A DNA stretch of 21,925 bases from Anthropogastromicrobium aceti. Lineage in GTDB: Bacteria; Bacillota; Clostridia; Lachnospirales; Lachnospiraceae. The position numbers and the translations under genes were made by a program. The DNA lies in the NCBI RefSeq assembly GCF_025567095.1, contig NZ_JAOQJH010000044.1, one strand, 5' to 3'. Below, piece after piece: positions 14,964 through 21,232 of the stretch. Position 1 is the stretch's first letter. Each line of letters begins with the position of its first letter. Below the pieces are notes generated by a model. It was not told where the DNA came from. It did no database searches and saw only the letters and a list, made by a program, of their open reading frames with translations.

Positions 14964-16056
14964 CTATTTCTCTCCCCATAAACGGCAATCTTATAAATTG
15001 CAGCCCTACGACAATTGAAGATGCTATTATAATCATTGCTACTGATGCTATTCTTAAAAGGAAAATTGGAAGTGTATCTGCTCCAAAAATCTTTAGCACC
15101 GGCATTAAAAATTTATGTATGCAAAATGCTACTTGACTGCATATCAGCACTTCTATATTCCATTCTAATAAAGTCAACATTAAGATTTTTGTTCTGTGAA
15201 TTCCACATTGATAAAAAATCACATACTGTTTGTAATTACCAATAATCCATTCTGTTATAAGCTGTATCATCGTAATTCCTATAACTGCCATAAATATCAA
15301 GGTAATTTTTCCTCGGCTGATTACCTGCTCTTGTAGAAAAATATCGGTATTACTACGTGGCATTGTTACTATTGCATTTTGACATATATCTTCTAATTGT
15401 TCTTTTCTTCTTTTCAATTCTGAATATGTTGAATTGGGAAAATGTATCAGCACAAGCTCTGGATTTTTTCGCATTAAATACGTTGTGTATGGAAAAAGAA
15501 CTATTTCTAATTCCATATTATCCATTGAAAAAAGTGTCTGTGGTGACTCGTTTGAAATAGGACTGTATATATTCCATGCTTCCAAAAAACCAGCACCTAC
15601 TATATGATAATTTTCACCCTCATATTTCATTGTCCTATTTAAAGCATCATATTTATCATGATGAATATACGCAACCATTTCACCATCTTTTTCCTCTTCC
15701 TCTGAGAAAAAGCGTCCCGTTGAATGTGGAAACCACTGGTCAATTCCAAATCCTTTCCATCCAATCAAACGCATATTTTTATCTTTTGATATGAATAGAA
15801 TATTTTCTGCTTGTTCTGAAATTGGAGACTCTAACAGTTGCTGAACATCCTCCTGATTGCTGCCATTTTCCCCATACCATACTGCTAACGATGCATTCGC
15901 TCCAAATTGTGTTTCATTAAAATAACTCCTGCTCACAAAACCTAATATAACACTTATGCAAAAGCTTAGCAGTGTCATTCCGATCATTAAAAAAAACCAT
16001 ACTGCACAGCGTTGCCTAATCATTCTTCTTATAGAAAACAAAAATATCTTTCCCAT
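14956..16056 (-). CDS. ABC transporter permease, FtsX/MacB-like (first of two)
   Basis: A 366-residue membrane protein with a helix at about 18-41 (AVWFFLMIGMTLLSFCISVI is its core). An extracytoplasmic domain follows at roughly 45-250, and three C-terminal helices lie near 252-275, 293-318 and 333-355. It is shorter than its partner but of the same architecture. AAAGGA lies about 8 nt before the ATG. It is the first full-size gene of the operon read from the consensus promoter at 16273-16301, after a structured leader and a 16-codon ORF. The exporter may confer self-protection or release a peptide. No peptide precursor, modification enzyme or peptidase domain is visible beside it apart from the micro-ORF. 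Confidence 0.85.
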   Translation of the reverse strand: MGKIFLFSIRRMIRQRCAVWFFLMIGMTLLSFCISVILGFVSRSYFNETQFGANASLAVWYGENGSNQEDVQQLLESPISEQAENILFISKDKNMRLIGWKGFGIDQWFPHSTGRFFSEEEEKDGEMVAYIHHDKYDALNRTMKYEGENYHIVGAGFLEAWNIYSPISNESPQTLFSMDNMELEIVLFPYTTYLMRKNPELVLIHFPNSTYSELKRRKEQLEDICQNAIVTMPRSNTDIFLQEQVISRGKITLIFMAVIGITMIQLITEWIIGNYKQYVIFYQCGIHRTKILMLTLLEWNIEVLICSQVAFCIHKFLMPVLKIFGADTLPIFLLRIASVAMIIIASSIVVGLQFIRLPFMGREIDG

Positions 16057-16086
16057 TAGACAATTCCTTTCCTATAACCTAATAAC

Positions 16087-16137
16087 TTATAGCGTTAGTT
16101 TCTCCAATATTACTGCAACTAATTTTTTAATTCTCAT
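16087..16137 (-). CDS. 16-codon micro-ORF before the ABC exporter genes
   Basis: ATG at 16137, stop TAA at 16089-16087, peptide MRIKKLVAVILEKLTL. The ribosome site is excellent (AAGGAGG 5 nt before the ATG). The ORF ends 30 nt before the first permease and sits in the same transcript. The peptide is basic at the N-terminus and otherwise an amphipathic, hydrophobic helix. It could be a leader peptide that couples translation to the exporter genes, or a small membrane-active peptide. It also resembles the N-terminal leader of AgrD-like autoinducer precursors, but the core and Cys expected for those are absent. Role unknown. Confidence 0.45.
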   Translation of the reverse strand: MRIKKLVAVILEKLTL

Positions 16138-16163
16138 ATGTCCTCCTTCCTCATACTCACATT

Positions 16164-16247
16164 TTTAAACAGTGAATACAATATCCCTTTGCACCCTAAT
16201 ATAAAGTGCGACTCCAGTTCCTTGTTTGCGCAAACATACTGTTTAAA
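16164..16247 (-). promoter_or_regulatory. Structured 5' leader / operator region of the ABC operon
   Basis: TTTAAACAGT (16247-16238 on the minus strand) and ACTGTTTAAA (16173-16164) are perfectly complementary 10-mers that could close a helix. Between them lie a perfect 14-bp palindrome TGTTTGCGCAAACA (16223-16236) and a smaller hairpin GCAC/GTGC, a three-way-junction-like layout. The palindrome could instead be a regulator operator (PadR or another). The region is downstream of the promoter and just upstream of the micro-ORF. Confidence 0.5.
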
Positions 16248-16272
16248 TCCGTATCTCATTTAAACATTTTGA

Positions 16273-16301
16273 ATTATACAACCTTTTTCAGTATATGTCA
16301 A
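16273..16301 (-). promoter_or_regulatory. Consensus promoter of the ABC exporter operon
   Basis: TTGACA (16301-16296), a 17-nt spacer and TATAAT (16278-16273) on the minus strand, a full match to both sigma-A hexamers. Start near 16266, giving a leader of about 210 nt to the first permease. Confidence 0.85.
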
Positions 16302-16378
16302 TATATAACTATATTATTTTTTAATATATTTATATTATTATATGGTTTCATTGGAAAATTTTGCTGACCTCTTTTATT

Positions 16379-16437
16379 TATAACTTAAATACTGCTTTAT
16401 AACTCATTTTAAGTTATTATGCAATATTTAAGTTATA
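16379..16437. repeat. AT-rich inverted repeat upstream of the ABC promoter
   Basis: TATAACTTAAATA (16379-16391) and TATTTAAGTTATA (16425-16437) are exact 13-bp inverted repeats. A further TATAACT...AAGTTATTA pair lies in the loop. The surrounding 16302-16480 is very AT-rich with no ORF. It may be a regulator-binding cluster or only AT-rich spacer. Confidence 0.5.
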
Positions 16438-16490
16438 ATATATTTAATTGTTCAAATACAAAAGTTACTGCTTTCCAAACCCCATTGACA

Positions 16491-16530
16491 CAAAAAGCGA
16501 GGAGGTTCCCTACGGAACCTTTCCTCGCCT
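16491..16530 (-). terminator. Intrinsic-terminator-like hairpin repeat between tnpA and the ABC operon
   Basis: On the minus strand GCGAGG pairs with CCTCGC and GGTTCC with GGAACC around GTAG, followed by TTTTTG, a strong terminator shape that would stop tnpA-side transcripts. The same 40-bp hairpin is found at 11951-11990 with about 36 of 40 bases shared. Confidence 0.7.
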
Positions 16531-16573
16531 CTCTAATTACCACTTTTTTAATTATTTCACAGATTTGATAAGG

Positions 16574-16658
16574 AAGCCACGCCCCTTTAGGGGCGATTTT
16601 GTAATGTGGCTTGAGATTATTTTGATCTTTCCGTTTTTCGTGTTCCGAAAAATGGAAA
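16574..16658. repeat. Left-end subterminal hairpins of the IS element
   Basis: AAGCCAC (16574-16580) and GTGGCTT (16606-16612) enclose the CGCCCC/GGGGCG hairpin. A second hairpin pairs TTTCCGTTTTTCG (16628-16640) with CGAAAAATGGAAA (16646-16658), 13 pairs with one G-U. Hairpins at the ends are what TnpA of this family recognises. Confidence 0.65.
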
Positions 16659-16695
16659 TGTTCTGAATGAAAAGCTGGTCGTTTAAGAAATATTA

Positions 16696-17094
16696 TCATT
16701 GGTTTTAAATATATCGTTCGATAACTGCTTGTGATACGGTGCCAATAGACGCTGCAAAATAGCTGTCTGACCATAGAACGTGCTTTTTCCAGTAATGGTG
16801 TTCTAACAGGGCAGAATGTTGCTGCCAAGATAAGTAAGTACTGTGTTGTTTTAATATAGACACAATACGAGTAATGGAATCAGTAGGGTTGTATTGAAGT
16901 AGAATGTGAACATGATCCTGATCGGTTTCCATGCGTTTTACATACCAGTGATTCTTAACACACACATCAAATAAATATTATTTAACCGCATCTCGAAAAT
17001 CACCCAGTACTATTTTCTTTCTATACTTTGTTACAAAAATCAGATGAACCATTAATAGATTCTTATTGTGTCGTCTATGCTGATAAATATCCAT
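16696..17094 (-). pseudogene. tnpA: IS200/IS605 transposase TnpA (Y1 HUH), broken by two in-frame TAA codons
   Basis: Translated through its stops, the frame encodes 132 residues of a single-strand DNA transposase. It starts MDIYQHRRHNKNLLMVHLIF with a GGAG site 5 nt upstream. The HUH motif is DHVHILL (His61, His63). The C-terminal YIxxQ active-site motif reads Tyr128, Ile129, stop, Asn131, Gln132. The first TAA is codon 39 (16980-16978), between AVK and YLFDV, where homologs usually have Gln. The second is codon 130 (16707-16705), inside YIxxQ. Everything else is in frame and conserved, so the damage is recent and limited to point changes. A protein restarting downstream would still lack the metal-binding Gln. 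The element should be unable to move by itself. Confidence 0.88.
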
Positions 17095-17184
17095 AAAATC
17101 TCCTTTTAGGGCTTGAAATATTTTATTATATATATTATAATATACATATCAGCACAAATATACCATAGAAAGGAGAAAGATGCA

Positions 17185-18426
17185 ATGTCCGAAATTGTCA
17201 AAACAATGAAACTGCACATTCATGTCAATGAAACAGAAGCAAAAAGCCTTGAAGAACTGACTGCCTGTTATGCACAGGCATGTACATTTATTTCAAAGTA
17301 TGTATTTGATCATGGCTTTATCTTAAATTTTATGAAATTGCAGGAAACATTGTATCAGACAATTAGAACCGAATTTGGACTAAAATCACAGTTTACAATT
17401 TCTGCATTTAAGACAGTCACCGCCCGTTATAAAACGGTACAGGAACAGCTGTTTCAGAACCCGTATCGCTATGAAAATGAAAAGGGGGAAAAACATTTCA
17501 TCAGTCGGACACTGGAATGGCTTCAAAAGCCAATCGTGTTTCATCGCCCTCAGGCTGATCTTGTAAGAGGCCGGGATTACAGTTTTGTGACAGCAGATGA
17601 TGGTCAAAATCTGCTGTCTTTGAATACACTGAAAAAGCGGATTAAAGTTGCGTTTGATCTGCCAAAGAAATTTAAAGAATACTTTGATGGTACCTGGTCG
17701 TTTGGAAGTGGTAAGATTGTGTCTATGAATGGAAACTGGTATTTTCATATCCCGATGACAAAGAATGTATCTGAAGAATTTTCTATGGATCATATAAAAC
17801 ATGTAGTAGGAATTGACAGAGGAATACGTTTTATGGTTACTTCCTATGATGAAAAAGGAAAAGTAACCTTTGTAAGCGGAAAAGAGATTCAAAAAAAGCG
17901 AGAACACTTTCAGCAGGTACGTTCAGATCTGCAGTCAAAGGGCACAAAATCAGCAAAACGTGCATTAAAGCGTATCTCAGGACGAGAGAACCGTTGGATG
18001 TCGGATGTAAATCATCAGATATCAAAGACACTCGTTACGAAATACAAAGCTGGAACGCTGTTTGTACTGGAAGATCTGAAAGGAGTCAGCTTCAGCGATG
18101 ACCTTCTCGGAAAACGCAGTGCAAAAGACAGACAGGAACTACGAACATGGACATTCTACCAGTTTGAACAGGATTTAACGTACAAGGCACAGGCAATAGG
18201 ATCACAGGTTTTAAAAGTAAAACCGGATTATACTTCTCAGAGATGTCCGAAATGTGGGCGAATTCAGAAAGGAAATCGTCATCATGACATTCATGAGTAT
18301 ATCTGTGACTGCTGTGGATATCGTTCGAATGATGATCGTGTAGGAGCAATGAATATTCAGATACTCGGAACGATGTATGTGTCTGGTGACAGCAATCCGC
18401 GATTTGGAGTAAGAAAAGTGAACTAA
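17185..18426 (+). CDS. tnpB: RNA-guided nuclease TnpB of the IS200/IS605 element
   Basis: A 413-residue TnpB, intact. The N-terminal part (about 1-195) holds the wedge/REC-like region. The RuvC-like catalytic triad is complete: Asp211 in GIDRG, Glu296 in FVLEDLKG and Asp384 in NDDRVGAMNI. A zinc ribbon between them has Cys354, Cys357, Cys374 and Cys377 (CPKC and CDCC). Length is in the usual range. AAAGGAG 9 nt upstream selects the ATG at 17185; an in-frame ATG at 17113 has no such site and adds an atypical hydrophobic tail. TnpB proteins cut DNA next to a short target-adjacent motif using an RNA from the right end of the element. It remains intact although its tnpA is broken. Confidence 0.93.
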   Translation: MSEIVKTMKLHIHVNETEAKSLEELTACYAQACTFISKYVFDHGFILNFMKLQETLYQTIRTEFGLKSQFTISAFKTVTARYKTVQEQLFQNPYRYENEKGEKHFISRTLEWLQKPIVFHRPQADLVRGRDYSFVTADDGQNLLSLNTLKKRIKVAFDLPKKFKEYFDGTWSFGSGKIVSMNGNWYFHIPMTKNVSEEFSMDHIKHVVGIDRGIRFMVTSYDEKGKVTFVSGKEIQKKREHFQQVRSDLQSKGTKSAKRALKRISGRENRWMSDVNHQISKTLVTKYKAGTLFVLEDLKGVSFSDDLLGKRSAKDRQELRTWTFYQFEQDLTYKAQAIGSQVLKVKPDYTSQRCPKCGRIQKGNRHHDIHEYICDCCGYRSNDDRVGAMNIQILGTMYVSGDSNPRFGVRKVN

Positions 18427-18672
18427 ACATGTTTCTGCCGGATACATTCTGGCAGAAGAAAAAAGCGGGCGTTGTCAATCGCCCGGTGATGTATCCGCAA
18501 TCTCATGTACCTGAGAACGCGAGCAAAAGCGCAGTCTGGGAGCATCCATTGGATGACGCAAGGACCAGATGGGCGAGATACAAACTTCTGATGTGACCCC
18601 GCGTCATATCATACCTATCGGGTAACGGAGCCCTTAGCAAGCCCCGATCCCTTTAGGGTCGGGAGTAATTGA
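18427..18672 (+). ncRNA. Probable omegaRNA (reRNA) scaffold at the right end of the IS
   Basis: The 246 nt after tnpB are dense in structure and hold no ORF. TTCTGCC (18433-18439) pairs with GGCAGAA (18451-18457). The loop of that hairpin, GGATACAT (18440-18447), is fully complementary to ATGTATCC (18489-18496), a possible pseudoknot. CGGGCG (18466-18471) pairs with CGCCCG (18480-18485). CATCC/GGATG lies near 18543-18555, and the terminal TTTA-loop hairpin is at 18643-18663. In this family the guide is the 16-20 nt past the right end, here starting at about 18673 (TCACAGCAATTC...). The RNA probably begins within the 3' part of tnpB. Position is supported by family knowledge; the exact ends are inferred. 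Confidence 0.65.
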
Positions 18673-18711
18673 CTCACAGCAATTCAAATTATAAAAAAAA
18701 GAATTCGCATT

Positions 18712-18909
18712 ATGGAATGGCATAAAGAAATTCCTTACAACAAAGGGGTTTATAAGCAATTTCACTTATCATCTGATTATTATGGTTGCATTCACTGTAA
18801 CAGCTATTATATTTTAGAATTAGCGCATTGCGGAATTTCCTACGGAATTTATATTCCCTGCTATGACATTTCCATTCTTGAAAAATTTACAGGATTAAAA
18901 GCGCAATAG
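18712..18909 (+). CDS. Orphan 65-residue ORF next to the IS right end, possibly a gene remnant
   Basis: The sequence looks protein-like (MEWHKEIPYNKGVYKQFHL..., with YYGCIHC and SYGIYIPCYD) but I do not recognise it. It has no ribosome site. The frame stays open upstream to the IS boundary (TGA at 18670 lies in the IS end). It could therefore be the 3' remnant of a gene interrupted by the IS. No matching 5' half is evident on the left flank. Low confidence that it is expressed. Confidence 0.3.
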   Translation: MEWHKEIPYNKGVYKQFHLSSDYYGCIHCNSYYILELAHCGISYGIYIPCYDISILEKFTGLKAQ

Positions 18910-18946
18910 ACATACCATTGGTGACAAGTACGATGGTTGAATTAGT

Positions 18947-19085
18947 GTCCCTGGTGGCTCAAGTTCGTGAACTTTTGTTCTTTTTTTCAACTCTACTGCA
19001 TTCTAATAAAGACAAAAAAGCCTGAAAGCTCTTTTCTTGAACTTTCAGACTTTTTTCAGTGGACACATATTGAGCCAGTAGGGAC
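18947..19085. repeat. Inverted-repeat-bounded segment carrying a terminator
   Basis: GTCCCTGGTGGCTCAA (18947-18962) and TTGAGCCAGTAGGGAC (19070-19085) are inverted at 14 of 16 positions. GTGTCC/GGACAC extend the match nearby. The 139-bp interior is the trp terminator region. The right arm also matches 2957-2975, and a 9-mer ACTGGCTCA recurs at 19246-19254 in inverted orientation. It looks like a small repeated element of unknown type. Confidence 0.6.
19014..19056. terminator. Bidirectional intrinsic terminator downstream of the trp operon
   Basis: AAAAAAG and CTGAAAG (19014-19028, one mismatch) pair with CTTTCAG and CTTTTTT (19042-19056). T-runs follow on both strands, so it can end the trp transcript from the right and any transcript from 18712 on the left. 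Confidence 0.85.
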
Positions 19086-19109
19086 AGGTGCAGATTCATA
19101 GCATAGATT

Positions 19110-19248
19110 AGTGGTGAGACGAGTTGCTTTTACGAGGCGGAACGTTGTAGCAGGACTTTCAAAACAAATTAGCATAATAAATAACGTAACAGGTACCTGC
19201 GGAAAAGTGACGCCGACAAAACAATCGTCGAACCGCTTTGAAGCCACT
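19110..19248. repeat. Structured repeat element, copy 3 (diverged), between trpA and its terminator
   Basis: Alignment to copy 1 is clear in the core (TTTTACGAG, TAGCAGG-CTTTCAAAA, ACCTGCGGA, CGACAAAAC). The helices differ in sequence but still pair: GACGA-TTG (19118-19126, one bulge) with CAATCGTC (19222-19229), GGCG (19136-19139) with CGCC (19211-19214), AC/GT across tandem G-A, GCAGG (19150-19154) with CCTGC (19196-19200), and an outer AGTGG (19110-19114) with CCACT (19244-19248). These are compensatory changes relative to copies 1 and 2. It occupies the trp 3' region just past the trpA stop (19254-19252). Confidence 0.7.
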
Positions 19249-19251
19249 GGC

Positions 19252-20034
19252 TCACGCTTCCTTCACTGCATCTGCCATCTCTTTCACGTAATTGTACACC
19301 GGCTCTGCAGCGTTCTCTCCATATTTTTCGATAATCTTTACGATTGCGCTTCCGACAATGACTCCATCTGCCATTCCTGCGTATTTTTTAGCCTGCTCTG
19401 GTGTATTGATGCCAAATCCTATTGCTGCTGGAACGGATGTATTTTCTTTTACTACACGGACAATGCTTTCAAGATCTGTTGTGATCTCGCTTCTCATTCC
19501 TGTTACTCCCATTGAAGAAACTATATAAATATAGCCTGTCGCTGACTTTGCAATCTTTGCGATACGTTCTTTGCTTGTTGGTGCTATTAAAGAAATCACA
19601 TCAACACCATGCTTAGCTGCAATATCTGCTACCTCGCCTTTTTCCTCGAGCGGCATATCCGGCACGATGATTCCGGAAATTCCTGCTGATGCGCAGCGTG
19701 CAAAGAAGCGATCATATCCGTATTTAAATACTGGATTTAAATATGTGAGAAAAACAAGCGGAACAGACACTTTTTTGCTGACGCGCTCTACCATCTCAAA
19801 TACTTGATCTGTTGTGCAGCCATTTGGATTAGACAGTGCACGAACGTTGGCTGACTGAATCACTGGTCCTTCCGCAATCGGATCTGAGAAAGGGATTCCA
19901 ATCTCTATCAAGGCAGCTCCTGCCTCTTCCATCTTAATAATAAATTCCTCTGTACATTCAAGTGATGGATCACCTGCTGTCAAAAATCCAATAAATGCTT
20001 TCTTATTCTGAAATGCCTCTGCTATTTTTGTCAT
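19252..20034 (-). CDS. trpA: Tryptophan synthase alpha chain
   Basis: A 260-residue TIM-barrel that cleaves indole-3-glycerol phosphate to indole and glyceraldehyde 3-phosphate, passing indole to TrpB. Motifs: GFLTAGDP at 16-23, LIEIGIPFSDPIAEGPVIQ at 42-60 with Glu44 (the catalytic Glu of the family), and the phosphate-binding GFGIN and VIVGSAIVK near the C-terminus. The position of the second catalytic Asp (Asp60 in E. coli) is Glu55 here (AEGP rather than ADGP), which I recall seeing in Firmicutes. GAGAGG is 9 nt before the ATG at 20034 and only 3 nt before that at 20040. The site overlaps the trpB stop, so trpB and trpA are translationally coupled. Last gene of the operon. Confidence 0.96.
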   Translation of the reverse strand: MTKIAEAFQNKKAFIGFLTAGDPSLECTEEFIIKMEEAGAALIEIGIPFSDPIAEGPVIQSANVRALSNPNGCTTDQVFEMVERVSKKVSVPLVFLTYLNPVFKYGYDRFFARCASAGISGIIVPDMPLEEKGEVADIAAKHGVDVISLIAPTSKERIAKIAKSATGYIYIVSSMGVTGMRSEITTDLESIVRVVKENTSVPAAIGFGINTPEQAKKYAGMADGVIVGSAIVKIIEKYGENAAEPVYNYVKEMADAVKEA

Positions 20035-20047
20035 TTTCATTTTCCTC

Positions 20048-21232
20048 TCAGTCGTATAAATTGATTCCTCTATATCTTGCAATTGCTGCTACGTCTTTGT
20101 CTCCTCTTCCAGATACACAGCAGATGATGATTTGGTCTTTTCTCATGGTAGGTGCCAGCTTCATTACCTGTGCGATTGCATGAGAACTCTCTATTGCAGC
20201 TATGATGCCCTCTGTCTTTGCAATGTACTCAAATGCACAAACTGCTTCCTCATCTGTGACTGGCACATACTCGGCTCTGCCGATATCATGCAGATATGCG
20301 TGCTCTGGTCCAATACCAGGATAATCAAGTCCGGCAGAGATGGAGTAAACAGGTGCAATCTGTCCATATTCATTCTGGCAAAAATATGATTTCATGCCGT
20401 GGAAAATTCCCTCTGTTCCGACTGCAATAGTAGCTGCTGTCTCACCTGTGTTAACACCGCGTCCTGCTGCCTCACATCCAATCAGACGTACATTCTCATC
20501 CTTAATGAACTCATAAAACATACCCATCGCATTGCTGCCGCCTCCTACACATGCAAGCACTGCGTCTGGCAGCTTTCCTTCTTTTTCAAGAATCTGCGCT
20601 CTTGCTTCCTTACTGATTACGCTCTGGAAATCACGCACGATCATTGGGAATGGATGAGGACCCATTACAGAACCAAGCACGTAAAGTGTATCGTCCACAC
20701 GATTTGTCCACTCTCTCATGCACTCATTAACAGCATCCTTTAATGTCTGTGTACCACTAGTTACAGGATGAACCTTTGCACCAAGAAGCTCCATTCTGTA
20801 TACATTAAGTGCCTGACGAATCGTATCTTCCTTTCCCATGTAGATCTCGCACTCCATGCCAAGAAGTGCAGCAACTGTTGCTGTCGCAACGCCATGCTGT
20901 CCGGCACCAGTCTCTGCGATTAAACGCGTCTTTCCCATCTTCTTTGCAAGAAGTGCCTGACCAAGACAATTGTTGATTTTATGAGCACCTGTGTGGTTTA
21001 AATCCTCTCTCTTTAAATAGATCTTAGCTCCGCCCAAATCCTTTGTCATGCGCTCTGCATAATAAAGAAGTGATGGTCTTCCTGCATATTCCTTCAATAA
21101 AGTATCTAATTCCTGAACAAATTCGGGATCGTTTTTATAATGCTCATACGCTTCCTCCAATCTTATAATTTCATTCATCAATGTTTCTGGCACATACTGG
21201 CCGCCATGCTTTCCATATCTTCCTCTGCTCAT
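20048..21232 (-). CDS. trpB: Tryptophan synthase beta chain
   Basis: A 394-residue PLP enzyme joining indole to serine to make tryptophan. It opens GRYGKHGGQYVPETLM. The PLP lysine is Lys85 in LNHTGAHKINN. The cofactor phosphate loop is CVGGGSNAMGMF at about 229-240, and ESSHAIA with CVSGRGDKD lies near the C-terminus. Length is normal. AAAGGA lies about 9 nt before the ATG. The stop precedes the trpA ATG by 13 nt. Upstream is a 146-bp gap to trpC where most trp operons of related bacteria carry trpF, which is absent here. Confidence 0.97.
   Translation of the reverse strand: MSRGRYGKHGGQYVPETLMNEIIRLEEAYEHYKNDPEFVQELDTLLKEYAGRPSLLYYAERMTKDLGGAKIYLKREDLNHTGAHKINNCLGQALLAKKMGKTRLIAETGAGQHGVATATVAALLGMECEIYMGKEDTIRQALNVYRMELLGAKVHPVTSGTQTLKDAVNECMREWTNRVDDTLYVLGSVMGPHPFPMIVRDFQSVISKEARAQILEKEGKLPDAVLACVGGGSNAMGMFYEFIKDENVRLIGCEAAGRGVNTGETAATIAVGTEGIFHGMKSYFCQNEYGQIAPVYSISAGLDYPGIGPEHAYLHDIGRAEYVPVTDEEAVCAFEYIAKTEGIIAAIESSHAIAQVMKLAPTMRKDQIIICCVSGRGDKDVAAIARYRGINLYD

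Larger units (their letters stand above)
16570..18672. mobile_element. IS200/IS605-family insertion sequence with divergent tnpA and tnpB
   Basis: The element holds a Y1-type tnpA (minus, broken) and tnpB (plus, intact). Both ends have hairpins with the same TTTA loop: CGCCCC-TTTA-GGGGCG (16580-16595) on the left, and CCCGA/TCGGG plus CCC/GGG around TTTA (18643-18663) on the right. The left boundary is placed after TTTGAT (16564-16569), which resembles the TTGAT target/TAM of ISDra2. The right boundary after ATTGAC (18667-18672) is a guess. No target duplication is expected for this family. Boundaries carry an error of several bases. Confidence 0.8.

Noticed and set aside
11951..16530. Composite transposon formed by the two GGTTCC hairpins
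   Set aside because: The hairpins carry no transposase, are only about 40 bp and look like dispersed terminator repeats; recombination is enough to explain them.
16433..16828. 131-codon minus-strand frame and the matching plus-strand frame at 16448-16666
   Set aside because: They read through the IS left-end hairpins and the tnpA coding sequence in other frames, and no protein family is visible.
16705..16980. Stop-codon recoding or programmed frameshift in tnpA
   Set aside because: Both stops are TAA, there is no slippery site, and every other gene here uses TAA as a normal stop.
17113..17184. Longer TnpB starting at ATG 17113
   Set aside because: The extra residues are a hydrophobic AT-rich run without a ribosome site and overlap the start region of the divergent tnpA.
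17386..17907. 173-codon minus-strand frame opposite tnpB
   Set aside because: It is antisense to a conserved gene and its translation has no family features; a shadow frame.
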